The notes beneath the pieces are model-generated. The model saw only the letters and a program-made list of their open reading frames with translations, was not told the origin of the DNA and did not search any database. A program made the translations under genes and the position numbers. Of a stretch of 64,000 bases of DNA, positions 28,544 to 36,788 are shown piece after piece; positions within the stretch are counted from its first letter, which is position 1; every line of letters starts with the position of its first letter. Source of the DNA: Pseudomonas putida (GTDB lineage: Bacteria > Pseudomonadota > Gammaproteobacteria > Pseudomonadales > Pseudomonadaceae); NCBI GenBank assembly GCA_029953615.1, contig CP124529.1, forward strand, positions 4,924,494 to 4,988,493, written 5' to 3'.

Positions 28544-30340
28544 ATGCCAGAAGCATTCGATGCAACCCGGGATTTGCTACAGCCTGCACCGGCCTCTTCG
28601 CGGGCTTGCCCGCTCCCACAGGATTCGCGTGGTCTTCAGGTTCGCAGTGAACCTGTGGGAGCGGGCACGCCCGCGAAGCATCCAGCACCATTCTCAGCCT
28701 ACCCCCGCGACCTGCTGGCCCAGGCCCGCCTGCAAACCAGCGATGAACGCCTGCTCACCCGCCTGGAACGCCTGGCCTGCGACACCCCCGATACCTTCAC
28801 CCAGCGCCTGGGCCTGACCCTGCATTACCCGGTGCTGGACAGCCACACCCTGCTGGCAAGCAGCCCACGCTTCGACAAGGTCAGCCTGGCGATGTGCCTG
28901 AAGCGTGAGTGCGTGCTGATCGAGCAGGGCGGCCAACTGCTGGGCGTGTTCGCCGACCCCTTCGACCACGCCCGCCTGGCCTGGATCGACGATGTGCTGC
29001 AAGGCGCACCGCTGTACCTGGCCCACGCCGCAGATCTGGCCACCTTCCTGGCCCGCCACGAAGAAAGCTTCCACGCCGTGGACGCCCTCGACCACGATAT
29101 CGAAGCCAGCAGCGAAAGCGACCCGCTGCAACGTCTGTCGCTGGCCAGCATCAGCGAAGACCAGAGCCGCGTGGTCAAGCTGGTCAACTCCACGCTGTAC
29201 GACGCCCTCAAGCTGCACGCCAGCGACATCCACCTGGGCATGACCGGCCAGGGCCTGACCATCAAGTACCGCATCGACGGTGTGCTCAACGGCGCCGGCA
29301 AGGCCAGCGGCAGTGCCTTCGCCGACCAGGTGATCTCGCGCATCAAGGTAATGGCCGAGCTGGACATTGGCGAGAAACGGGTGCCCCAGGATGGCCGTTT
29401 CAAGGTTGCCGTGGGCGACCGGCAAATCGACTTTCGGGTATCGATCATGCCCAGCATCTTCGGCGAAGACGCGGTGCTGCGGGTGCTCGACAAACAGGAC
29501 CTGTCCGACCGGGTCAGTGGCGTGCAGCTGCAGGCACTGGGCTTTGCCGAGGAAACCCTGCGCGCCCTGCGCCGGCTGGCCGCCGAACCCTACGGCATGA
29601 TCCTGGTCACCGGCCCTACCGGCAGCGGCAAGACCACCACCCTGTACGCCATGATCAGCGAGATCAACCACGGCGTAGACAAGATCATCACCATCGAGGA
29701 CCCGGTCGAATATCAACTGCCCGGCGTGTTGCAGATCCCGGTCAACGAAAAGAAGGGCCTGACGTTCGCCCGCGGCCTGCGCTCGATCCTGCGCCACGAC
29801 CCGGACAAGATCCTGGTCGGCGAAATCCGCGATCCGGACACCGCCCAGATCGCCGTGCAGTCGGCGCTCACCGGCCACCTGGTGTTCACCACCATCCACG
29901 CCAACAACGTGTTCGATGTGATCGGCCGCTTCAGCCAGATGCAGGTCGACCCCTACAGCTTTGTTTCCGCACTGAATGCAGTGCTGGCCCAGCGCCTGAT
30001 CCGCCTGGCCTGCCCGCACTGCGCTACACCCTGCGAACACGATGACGACACCCTGTTTGGCTCGGGCCTGACCCGCGAGGGTGTGGCTGGCTGGAAGTTC
30101 GTCCGCGCCCAGGGTTGCGGCCAGTGCCGTGGAAGTGGCTACCGCGGCCGCAGCGCCATCGCCGAACTGCTGCACCTGGACGACGACCTGCGGCAGATGA
30201 TCGTCGAGCGTCGCCCTCTGTCGCAGATCAAGACTCTCGCCTGCCAGCGCGGCCTGCGCCTGCTGCGGGCCTCGGCCCTGGACCTGGTCCGTGATGGCCG
30301 TACCACCCTCGAGGAGATCAACCGTGTCACATTCATCTGA
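28544..30340 (+). CDS. GspE/PilB-type secretion ATPase, with in-frame REP insertion
   Basis: This 598-residue hexameric ATPase belongs to type II secretion/type IV pilus systems. After an N1E-like N-domain the core shows ASDIHLGMTGQGLTIKYRIDGVLN (N2E), Walker A GPTGSGKTTT near residue 354, the Asp box/Walker B RHDPDKILVGEIRD, the His box ALTGHLVFTTIHANN, and a C-terminal tetracysteine zinc site (CPHCATPC...CGQCRGSGY). Residues of about 15-50 are an in-frame translation of an REP pair (28589-28684). No GspF-type platform gene follows, which is unusual. The next gene overlaps its end. Confidence 0.9.
   Translation: MPEAFDATRDLLQPAPASSRACPLPQDSRGLQVRSEPVGAGTPAKHPAPFSAYPRDLLAQARLQTSDERLLTRLERLACDTPDTFTQRLGLTLHYPVLDSHTLLASSPRFDKVSLAMCLKRECVLIEQGGQLLGVFADPFDHARLAWIDDVLQGAPLYLAHAADLATFLARHEESFHAVDALDHDIEASSESDPLQRLSLASISEDQSRVVKLVNSTLYDALKLHASDIHLGMTGQGLTIKYRIDGVLNGAGKASGSAFADQVISRIKVMAELDIGEKRVPQDGRFKVAVGDRQIDFRVSIMPSIFGEDAVLRVLDKQDLSDRVSGVQLQALGFAEETLRALRRLAAEPYGMILVTGPTGSGKTTTLYAMISEINHGVDKIITIEDPVEYQLPGVLQIPVNEKKGLTFARGLRSILRHDPDKILVGEIRDPDTAQIAVQSALTGHLVFTTIHANNVFDVIGRFSQMQVDPYSFVSALNAVLAQRLIRLACPHCATPCEHDDDTLFGSGLTREGVAGWKFVRAQGCGQCRGSGYRGRSAIAELLHLDDDLRQMIVERRPLSQIKTLACQRGLRLLRASALDLVRDGRTTLEEINRVTFI
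28589..28684. repeat. Inverted REP pair inside the gspE-like gene
   Basis: CTCTTCGCGGGCTTGCCCGC (from about 28593) and CCTGTGGGAGCGGGCACGCC (28652-) lie in-frame near the 5' end of the ATPase gene. Confidence 0.9.
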
Positions 30341-31115
30341 ACATGGTGCTTGCCGCTACAGCGCCGTACTCGGCGCCGAAGGGGTGGGCCTGGGCTGCTG
30401 GCACGCCAACCACCACCAATGGCTGGGCAGCCGCGACTTTACCTGCGACACCGCCCAACCGGCGTGGCAAGCCGCCGTCGACGCCCTGGCCACCTTGCTG
30501 GCCGAGCATGCCGCGCGCGGTGCCCAGTTGCGGGTGCTGCTGTCGGCCCGCTACAGCCGCTTCTGCCTGGTGCCCTGGAGTGATGCCATCAGCCACCCGC
30601 GCGAGCTGGACGCCTACGCCCGCGCCTGTTTCGAAAACCTCTACGGGCAGCCGCTGGACGACTGGCGCATCGTGCTCTCGCCCGAGCCGGCCGGTGCCGC
30701 ACGCATCGCCACGGCGCTGCCCGAAGCCCTGCTGCAGCGGTTGCAGGCGCTGGGCCGGGAAAGCCACCTGAGCCTGCGTTCGGTGCAGCCGTACCTGATG
30801 GCTGCCTACAACCGCTGCGCGGCACAGCTGGAGCAGGGCGACTTCCTGTTCGTTCTGGCCGAACCGCGCCGCAGCGTGCTGCTGCTGGCTGCCGGCGGGG
30901 CCTGGCAGCAAGTGCTGGCGCAAGGTTGCGCAGATAGTGACCAGGCCCTGCAAGCGCTGATCGAGCGCACCTGTGAGCTGTATGGCGAACACCTGCCACG
31001 GGTCTACCTGCATGCTCCGGGCCGGGGCGACGTGCCGCAGCTGGCGGCGGTGCAGTTGTGCCAGCCGGCCACCGATGCCGACCCGCTGTGCGCCATGTGG
31101 CAAGCGGTGGCCTGA
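30324..31115 (+). CDS. PilM/GspL-N-like protein
   Basis: This 263-residue protein starts at a GTG (30324, GAGGAG upstream) inside the ATPase gene end. Its position (ATPase, this gene, then PilN-, PilO- and PilP-like genes and a secretin) and its lack of membrane segments suggest an actin-fold PilM/MshI-like cytoplasmic scaffold. The sequence is divergent and I see no intact nucleotide-binding motif, so the assignment rests mainly on gene order. Confidence 0.6.
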   Translation: MSHSSEHGACRYSAVLGAEGVGLGCWHANHHQWLGSRDFTCDTAQPAWQAAVDALATLLAEHAARGAQLRVLLSARYSRFCLVPWSDAISHPRELDAYARACFENLYGQPLDDWRIVLSPEPAGAARIATALPEALLQRLQALGRESHLSLRSVQPYLMAAYNRCAAQLEQGDFLFVLAEPRRSVLLLAAGGAWQQVLAQGCADSDQALQALIERTCELYGEHLPRVYLHAPGRGDVPQLAAVQLCQPATDADPLCAMWQAVA

Positions 31116-31116
31116 G

Positions 31117-31659
31117 ATGCGCCGCCTCGACCTGGAATTCCAGCCCCGGCGCAGCAGCCCGTTGGCCTGGTCGCTGCTCGCCGTGGGCAGCGCCATGGTC
31201 GCTGGCCTGGTGTTGCTGCAACACAGTTTGCAGGCCGAGCAGGTCGAACGAGAGGCCAGCGTACACAGCCTGGAGCAGCAACTGGGCCGTCGTCCGGCTA
31301 CCGTCGCACCGCTGGGCACCGCTGCCAGCCGCGAACAGGCCGAGCGCCTGGTGCAGATGCAAAGCGTCTCGCAGCAGCTGCAACGGCCCTGGCAGCAGCT
31401 GTTCGCCATGCTCGAAGCGCAGCCGCAGGACGACGTGGCGCTGCTCAGCCTGGCCCCCGACGCACGCAAAGGCCAGCTGCGCATCACCGCCGAGGCGCGC
31501 AACCTGGAAGCGATGCTGCAGTACCACCAGCGCCTGGAAGCCAGTGCCGAGCTCAGCGATGTGTCGTTGCTCAACCACGAGGTACTGGCCGCGCAGCCCG
31601 AGCACCCGGTGCGCTTCACCCTTACCGCCACTTGGGAGACCGGCCATGCGCGCCCGTGA
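31117..31659 (+). CDS. PilN/GspL-C-like inner-membrane protein
   Basis: This 180-residue bitopic protein has a short cytoplasmic start (MRRLDLEFQPRR), one membrane helix (PLAWSLLAVGSAMVAGLVLL), a coiled-coil-like stretch and a periplasmic ferredoxin-like region. This is the layout of PilN or MshJ-type proteins. The start is one base after the previous stop and the end overlaps the next gene. Confidence 0.65.
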   Translation: MRRLDLEFQPRRSSPLAWSLLAVGSAMVAGLVLLQHSLQAEQVEREASVHSLEQQLGRRPATVAPLGTAASREQAERLVQMQSVSQQLQRPWQQLFAMLEAQPQDDVALLSLAPDARKGQLRITAEARNLEAMLQYHQRLEASAELSDVSLLNHEVLAAQPEHPVRFTLTATWETGHARP

Positions 31660-32209
31660 GTCGCTGAACAGCCTGATCCTCCAGGAGCGCCTGCGTCGCG
31701 TCGGCCCGGTCGGCCTGGCGGCGGTTGCGGTGGGTTTGCTGGCCGTGGGGGTGCTGTGCGCCGGGGTATTGCCGCAATGGCAGAACCTGCGCGAGCTACG
31801 CGCCACTGAAGCGGACGCCAGCGTGCAGCTCGAGCGGGTCAGGCGTGGCGAGCTGAAGATCGCCGTCAAACCCGAGCAGCAGGCCCTCGACAGCCTGCGC
31901 CAGCAACTGCCCGGGCAGCCCCAGGCCAGCGCGCTGATCGAGCGCCTCTACCAGCTGGCCAGCGCCGAGCATATCAGCCTGGCGCGTGGCGAATATGCCC
32001 TGGGCGTCGATCCCAAGACGCAGCTGGCGCGCTACCAGATCGTGCTGCCGGTACGCGGCAGCTATCCGCAGATTCGCGGCTTCCTCAAGGGCCTGCTCAA
32101 GCAGCTGCCGACCCTGGTGCTGGAAGACCTCGAACTGCAACGCAAACGCATTGGCGACAGCGAGCTCAACGCCCGCCTGCGCATGACCCTTTACCTGTCG
32201 AGGTCCTGA
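31646..32209 (+). CDS. PilO/GspM-like inner-membrane protein
   Basis: This 187-residue protein has one membrane helix (VGLAAVAVGLLAVGVLCAGVL), a short coiled coil and a periplasmic domain ending in LPVRGSYPQIRGFLKGLLKQLPTLVLEDL, typical of PilO. The ATG at 31646 overlaps the preceding gene by 14 bases. It likely pairs with the PilN-like protein to form the inner-membrane alignment complex. Confidence 0.7.
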   Translation: MRARESLNSLILQERLRRVGPVGLAAVAVGLLAVGVLCAGVLPQWQNLRELRATEADASVQLERVRRGELKIAVKPEQQALDSLRQQLPGQPQASALIERLYQLASAEHISLARGEYALGVDPKTQLARYQIVLPVRGSYPQIRGFLKGLLKQLPTLVLEDLELQRKRIGDSELNARLRMTLYLSRS

Positions 32210-32733
32210 TGAACACACAACGTGCAGCGATCTGGGCAGGCTTTCTCGGCGTGAGTGCAGCGCTGGCCTGGGCGCCTGGGCATTGGTTCGGCCAGGACGA
32301 CAGCGTGGCGCCCTTCGCGGGCTCGCCCGCTCCCACAGGGCCCGTGGGCGCCGCCGACCCCGTGGGAGCGGGCGCGTCGGGGCGCCGAACCGCCGCGAAA
32401 GGGCCGGAACAGGCCTCTCGTGATCTCTTCCCAACCCAGCAATGGACCAGGCCCCAGGCCCTGGCCACTGTCACCGAACAACCCGTGAACGCTGCCCCGG
32501 TCGCACCCGCAGCGCCAACCGCGCCGGACCTGCCATTCCAGTTCATCGGCCGCATGGGCGAGCGCGACGACCTGCAGATCTTCCTGCAGAGCGGCGAAAA
32601 ACTCTACGTCGTGCGCCAGGGCGACGTGATCGAAGACACCTACCGCCTGGATCGGGTATCGGCTAGCGAGCTGCACCTGGTCTACCTGCCTTTGCATCAG
32701 TCGCAGACTTTGTCTGTAGGGAGCGCACCATGA
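32209..32733 (+). CDS. PilP/GspC-like periplasmic linker protein, with in-frame REP insertion
   Basis: This 174-residue protein has an N-terminal membrane anchor (AAIWAGFLGVSAALAW) and a C-terminal homology-region domain (PFQFIGRMGERDDLQIFLQSG...VVRQGDVIEDTYRL) that normally binds the secretin N-domains. Between them, residues of about 35-68 are the translation of an REP pair (32310-32407), rich in Pro, Ala and Gly. In this flexible linker such an insert would be structurally mild. It overlaps the PilO-like stop by one base and the secretin start by four. Confidence 0.75.
   Translation: MNTQRAAIWAGFLGVSAALAWAPGHWFGQDDSVAPFAGSPAPTGPVGAADPVGAGASGRRTAAKGPEQASRDLFPTQQWTRPQALATVTEQPVNAAPVAPAAPTAPDLPFQFIGRMGERDDLQIFLQSGEKLYVVRQGDVIEDTYRLDRVSASELHLVYLPLHQSQTLSVGSAP
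32310..32407. repeat. Inverted REP pair inside the PilP/GspC-like gene
   Basis: TTCGCGGGCTCGCCCGCTCC (from about 32313) and CCGTGGGAGCGGGCGCGTCG (about 32360-) are in-frame in the linker region of the gene. Confidence 0.85.
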
Positions 32734-34595
32734 AGTCGTCAAAGCTGTGCAAACCGGCTCCGTTCCTGCTTGTAGCGCTGTGCGTGGCGATTGCCGGCTG
32801 CGGCTCCAGCGCGGTACGCAAAGACAGCGAACAGCTGATGAAGGAGGGCCAGTACGAAGCCGGCATCGCCAGCCTGGAAGAAGCCCTGCGCGAGGACCCG
32901 CGTGACACCGAGCTGAACATCGCCCTGGCCCACAGCCGACAGGCCGCGGTCGAGGCGCTGCTGACCCAGGCCGATGCCGACCGCATCCGCCATGACTTCG
33001 CCGGCGCCCGCATGGGCTATGGCCGGGTGCTGACCCTGGAGCCGAACAACCGCCGCGCCCAGGAAGGCACCCGCCAGCTGGAGCTGATCCGCACCCTCGA
33101 CGAGCGCGTGGCGCTCGGCCAGGCGGCGCTGCGCCAGGGTGACCTGTTCGGCGCCGAGCGCTACATGCGCGAAGTGCTGCGCCTGGACCCGCAGAACCAG
33201 AAGGGCGTGGCCCTGCGCAGCGACATCGAGAACGTCCAGGCACGCACCGCACAACCGTTCCCTCAGCTGCGCAGCAAGCTGGAGCGGCCGGTGACCCTGG
33301 AGTTTCGCGATGCCAACCTGAAGACCATCTTCGAGGTGCTGTCCCAGGTTGCCGGCATCAACTTCATCTTCGACAAGGACATGCGCCCGGACATGAAGGC
33401 CACCATCTTCGTGCGCGAGTTGCGCATCGAGGACGCCGTGGCGCTGCTGCTGGAACAGAACCAGCTGCGGCAGAAGATCGTCAATGAAAACACCTTGATG
33501 ATCTACCCCGATTCGCCGCAGAAGACCAAGGACTACCAGGAACTGGTCATGCGTACCTTCTACCTGACCAGCATCGATGCCAACACCGCGTTGAACATGG
33601 TCAAGACCATGCTCAAGACCCGCGACGTGTTCGTCGACGAACGCCTCAACACCCTGACCATGCGTGACACCCCCGATGCCGTGCGCATGGCCGAAAAGCT
33701 GCTGCAGTCGCAGGACCAGTCCAACCCCGAAGTAGTACTGGAAGTGGAGGTGATGGAGGTGGCCACCTCACGCATCCTCGACCTCGGCCTGCAATGGCCC
33801 AACACCTTCGGCGTGCTGAGCTCCGACGGCCAGCCGGTGAGCGTGCTCGACCAGCTCAAGGGCATCGACTCCAGCCGCATCAGCATCGCGCCGGCGCCGC
33901 AGGCGAAGATCAACGCCCAGGACAAAGACATCAACACCTTGGCCAGCCCGGTGATCCGCGTCAGCAACCGTGAGCAGGCGCGCATCCACATTGGTCAGCG
34001 GGTACCGATCATCAGCGCCACCTCGGTGCCCTCGACCCAGGGCCCGGTGATTACCGAAAGCGTCACCTACCTGGACGTGGGTCTTAAGCTTGAAGTGCAG
34101 CCCACCGTGCACCTGAACAACGAAGTGGCGATCAAGGTGGCCCTGGAGGTGAGCAACGCCACCCCGCTGGAAGCCACGCGTCAGGGCACCATTCCGGTTC
34201 AGGTCGACACCCGCAACGCCCAGACCACCCTGCGCCTGCACGATGGTGAAACCCAGGTGCTGGCCGGCCTGGTGCGCAACGACCACAACGCCAGTGGCAA
34301 CAAGATCCCCGGCCTTGGCGACATCCCCGGCCTGGGCCGGTTGTTCGGCAGCAACAAGGACGACATGAGCAAGTCGGAGCTGGTGCTGGCGATCACCCCG
34401 CGCATCGTGCGCAACCTGCCATACCAGAGCCCGTCAGACATGGAGTTCGCCACCGGCACCGAGTCGGCCATGCAGGTGCGGCAGATGGCGCCGCTGCCGC
34501 CAGCAGATGTACCAGGCAATGCCCCGACCAACGATGCACCGGTTCTGGACAGCCAGATGGCGGTCGCCCCGGCCAAAGGGAGCCCGCGGCCATGA
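32730..34595 (+). CDS. Secretin (GspD/PilQ/MshL-like) lipoprotein with N-terminal TPR-like region
   Basis: This 621-residue outer-membrane channel has a lipobox cysteine (CVAIAGCGSS, Cys24). TPR-like helices follow (LMKEGQYEAGIASLEEAL, ALRQGDLFGAERYMREVLRLDP), then a secretin/TonB short N-domain (VTLEFRDANLKTIFEVLSQVAGINFIFDKD) and an N-domain (MRTFYLTSIDANTALNMVKTML). The C-terminal secretin pore has VPIISATSVPSTQGPVI and the signature GETQVLAGLVRNDH...IPGLGDIPGLGRLFGS. The TPR-plus-secretin layout resembles MSHA-type or Bfp-like systems more than classical GspD. Confidence 0.9.
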   Translation: MKSSKLCKPAPFLLVALCVAIAGCGSSAVRKDSEQLMKEGQYEAGIASLEEALREDPRDTELNIALAHSRQAAVEALLTQADADRIRHDFAGARMGYGRVLTLEPNNRRAQEGTRQLELIRTLDERVALGQAALRQGDLFGAERYMREVLRLDPQNQKGVALRSDIENVQARTAQPFPQLRSKLERPVTLEFRDANLKTIFEVLSQVAGINFIFDKDMRPDMKATIFVRELRIEDAVALLLEQNQLRQKIVNENTLMIYPDSPQKTKDYQELVMRTFYLTSIDANTALNMVKTMLKTRDVFVDERLNTLTMRDTPDAVRMAEKLLQSQDQSNPEVVLEVEVMEVATSRILDLGLQWPNTFGVLSSDGQPVSVLDQLKGIDSSRISIAPAPQAKINAQDKDINTLASPVIRVSNREQARIHIGQRVPIISATSVPSTQGPVITESVTYLDVGLKLEVQPTVHLNNEVAIKVALEVSNATPLEATRQGTIPVQVDTRNAQTTLRLHDGETQVLAGLVRNDHNASGNKIPGLGDIPGLGRLFGSNKDDMSKSELVLAITPRIVRNLPYQSPSDMEFATGTESAMQVRQMAPLPPADVPGNAPTNDAPVLDSQMAVAPAKGSPRP

Positions 34596-35071
34596 TCGCG
34601 CAGCGCCGCATGCAGGGCTTCAGCCTGATCGAGGTGGTGCTGACCCTGGCACTGCTCGGTCTGCTTGCCAGCATGGCCGCGCCGCTGACCGAAACCGTGG
34701 TGCGCCGCGGCAAGGAACAGCAGCTGCGCGAGGCGCTGTACCAGATTCGCGACGCCATCGACGCCTACAAGCGAGCGTTCGATGCCGGCTACATCGAAAA
34801 GCGCCTGGACGCCAGTGGCTACCCGCCGAACCTGCAGGTGCTGGTCGATGGCGTGCGTGATGTGCGCAGTGCCAAGGGCGCCAAGTTCTACTTCCTGCGG
34901 CGCATCCCGCACGACCCGCTGGTGGCGGCCAAAGGGGAGGACGAAGGCGGGTGGGGATTGCGCGCCTACGACAGCAGCCCCGACAACCCGCGTGAAGGCG
35001 AAGACGTGTTCGACGTGTATTCCAAGGCCCGCGGCAAAGGCCTCAACAACATCCCCTACGGGCAATGGTGA
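34592..35071 (+). CDS. Type II/IV pseudopilin (first, GspG-like)
   Basis: This 159-residue prepilin has a short leader and the class III processing site RRMQGFSLIEVVLTLALLGLLAS: cleavage after Gly, then Phe and Glu at +5. A globular domain with the GspG-like ending (EDVFDVYSKARGKGLNN) follows. It overlaps the secretin stop. No prepilin peptidase gene is in this window, so PilD/XcpA from elsewhere would be needed. Confidence 0.9.
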   Translation: MIAQRRMQGFSLIEVVLTLALLGLLASMAAPLTETVVRRGKEQQLREALYQIRDAIDAYKRAFDAGYIEKRLDASGYPPNLQVLVDGVRDVRSAKGAKFYFLRRIPHDPLVAAKGEDEGGWGLRAYDSSPDNPREGEDVFDVYSKARGKGLNNIPYGQW

Positions 35072-35076
35072 CAGCC

Positions 35077-35451
35077 ATGAAACGCCGCCAAGGCTTCACC
35101 TTGATCGAACTGCTGGTGGTGCTGGCGATCATCGCCACGCTGATGACCATCGCCATGCCGCGCTACTTCAACAGCCTGGAAAGCTCCCGCGAAGCCACCC
35201 TGCGCCAGAGCCTGGCGGTGTTGCGCGAAGCGCTGGACCACTACTACGGCGACACCGGCCACTACCCGGACTCGCTGGAGCAACTGGTGGAACAGCGTTA
35301 CCTGCGCAACACCCCCATCGACCCGATCACCGAACGCAGCGATGCCTGGCAGCTGCTGCCACCGCCCGAAGGCGTGGCCGGCGGCGTAGCCGATATCAAG
35401 AGTGGTGCCACAGGGAGGGCGCGCGATGGCAGCCTGTACGCGGAATGGTAA
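35077..35451 (+). CDS. Pseudopilin (second, GspG-like)
   Basis: This 124-residue prepilin has the leader and hydrophobic helix MKRRQGFTLIELLVVLAIIATL (Gly/Phe cleavage, Glu+5) and the GspG-type segment LREALDHYYGDTGHYPDSLEQLVEQRYL...PIDPIT. It is probably the major pseudopilin. The ATG at 35077 is preferred to an in-frame GTG at 35065 that overlaps the previous stop. Confidence 0.9.
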   Translation: MKRRQGFTLIELLVVLAIIATLMTIAMPRYFNSLESSREATLRQSLAVLREALDHYYGDTGHYPDSLEQLVEQRYLRNTPIDPITERSDAWQLLPPPEGVAGGVADIKSGATGRARDGSLYAEW

Positions 35452-35953
35452 GGCCAACGGTGGCTTCACCTACCTCGGTGTGTTGCTGCTGATTGCGGTC
35501 AGCAGCGTGGCCCTGGCCGCTACCGGTACGCTCTGGGCCAGTGCTGCCCAGCGTGACCGCGAACGCCAGCTGTTGTGGGTGGGCAGCCAGTATGCCCAGG
35601 CCCTGCGCAGCTACTACCGCGCCTCGCCAGGCCTGGCCCAGTATCCGCAGGAGCTCGCCGACCTGTTGCAGGACAACCGCTTCCCGCAGGCCAGGCGGCA
35701 CATTCGCCGGATGTACCCCGACCCCATCACCAACAGTGACGAATGGGGCCTGCTGCGTTCGATCGATGGCCGCATCACCGGTGTGCACAGCCGTTCCGAC
35801 GCCACCCCGTTCAAGCGCAGTGGCTTCAGCGCCGAGTGGAGCGGTTTCGAAGGGCTGGAGCACTACAGCGACTGGCAGTTCGTCGCCGAGCAGGCCTTTA
35901 CCGAAAGTGCCGGTGGCGTGCAGACCCATGCCGGCCCGGGAGACAGGCCATGA
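35426..35953 (+). CDS. Pseudopilin-like protein (third)
   Basis: This 175-residue protein has an N-terminal hydrophobic helix after GGFTYLGVLLLIAVSSVALAATG. It keeps the Gly-Phe cleavage pair but lacks the usual Glu at +5, which suggests a tip or minor pseudopilin. The middle region (YYRASPGLAQYPQELADLLQDNRFPQARRHIRRMYPDPIT) resembles other Pseudomonas type II pseudopilin-associated proteins. It overlaps its predecessor and its successor. Confidence 0.75.
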   Translation: MAACTRNGKANGGFTYLGVLLLIAVSSVALAATGTLWASAAQRDRERQLLWVGSQYAQALRSYYRASPGLAQYPQELADLLQDNRFPQARRHIRRMYPDPITNSDEWGLLRSIDGRITGVHSRSDATPFKRSGFSAEWSGFEGLEHYSDWQFVAEQAFTESAGGVQTHAGPGDRP

Positions 35954-36345
35954 GCCGCCTGGCCGTGCACTGCCTGGGCCTGCTGCTGGTGGCAGTGCTG
36001 GCCACTTCGGCCAAGGCCGAGGACGAGATGCAGGGCTTCATCGTCGACAACACCATCTCGCACATCGGCCACGACTTTTACTACTACTTCGCCGATCGCC
36101 TGCGCGCCACCAGCCGCCTGGACTTCAACCTGGTGGTGCGCGAACGCCCGGATGCCCGCTGGGGCAGCCTGGTCACCGTGGAATTCGAGCGTGAGGTGGT
36201 GTACCGCCGCTTCCTGCCACCGAACACCACCGAGCTCAAGGACGAGGCCGTTGCAGCAGCCGACCTGGTCAAGCAGCAAATCATTCAACGCAAGTTGCAA
36301 CGCCTGCTGCAGGACACCACCGATCTGGAGAGGGACGAGCTATGA
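35950..36345 (+). CDS. csgE: Curli export specificity factor CsgE
   Basis: This 131-residue periplasmic protein has a signal peptide (LGLLLVAVLATSAKA) and the CsgE domain (MQGFIVDNTISHIGHDFYYYFADRL; later PPNTTELKDEAVAAADLVKQQI). CsgE caps the CsgG pore and directs curli subunits to it. The ATG overlaps the preceding pseudopilin gene and the end overlaps csgF, so the curli genes are fused to the secretion operon. Confidence 0.93.
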   Translation: MSRLAVHCLGLLLVAVLATSAKAEDEMQGFIVDNTISHIGHDFYYYFADRLRATSRLDFNLVVRERPDARWGSLVTVEFEREVVYRRFLPPNTTELKDEAVAAADLVKQQIIQRKLQRLLQDTTDLERDEL

Positions 36346-36755
36346 AGCACCGCATACCTTGTTGCATCGCCGCTTGCCTGTTGGCCGGCGCATGGGCCGC
36401 TCAGGCTACCGAGCTGGTGTACACCCCGATCAACCCGGCCTTTGGCGGCAACCCGCTCAATGGCACCTGGCTGCTGAACAACGCCCAGGCGCAGAACGAC
36501 TACGACGACCCCGACCTCAAGGACCGCGCCTCGGCCTTTACCGGTACCACGGCCCTTGAGCGCTTCAGTAACCAGCTGGAGTCGCGGATGTTGTCGCAGT
36601 TGCTGGACAACATCAGTAACGGCAACACCGGCAGCATGGCGACCGATGCGTTTCTCATCGACGTCATCGACGATTCCGGGGCCTTGAGTATCAAGGTCAC
36701 CGATCGCGCCACAGGAGAAATTTCGATCATTGAGGTCAGTGGCCTGAACCCCTGA
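36342..36755 (+). CDS. csgF: Curli assembly factor CsgF
   Basis: This 137-residue exported protein has a signal peptide ending AAQA followed by the hallmark CsgF start TELVYTPINPAFGGNPLNG, the segment that inserts into the CsgG pore. The C-terminal AFLIDVIDDSGALSIKVTDRATGE is also typical. It couples subunit secretion to nucleation at the cell surface. No csgA or csgB is present in the window. Confidence 0.94.
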   Translation: MKHRIPCCIAACLLAGAWAAQATELVYTPINPAFGGNPLNGTWLLNNAQAQNDYDDPDLKDRASAFTGTTALERFSNQLESRMLSQLLDNISNGNTGSMATDAFLIDVIDDSGALSIKVTDRATGEISIIEVSGLNP

Positions 36756-36788
36756 GGGGGGAAGGCTTTTCGTTGGGGAGTGAACACC

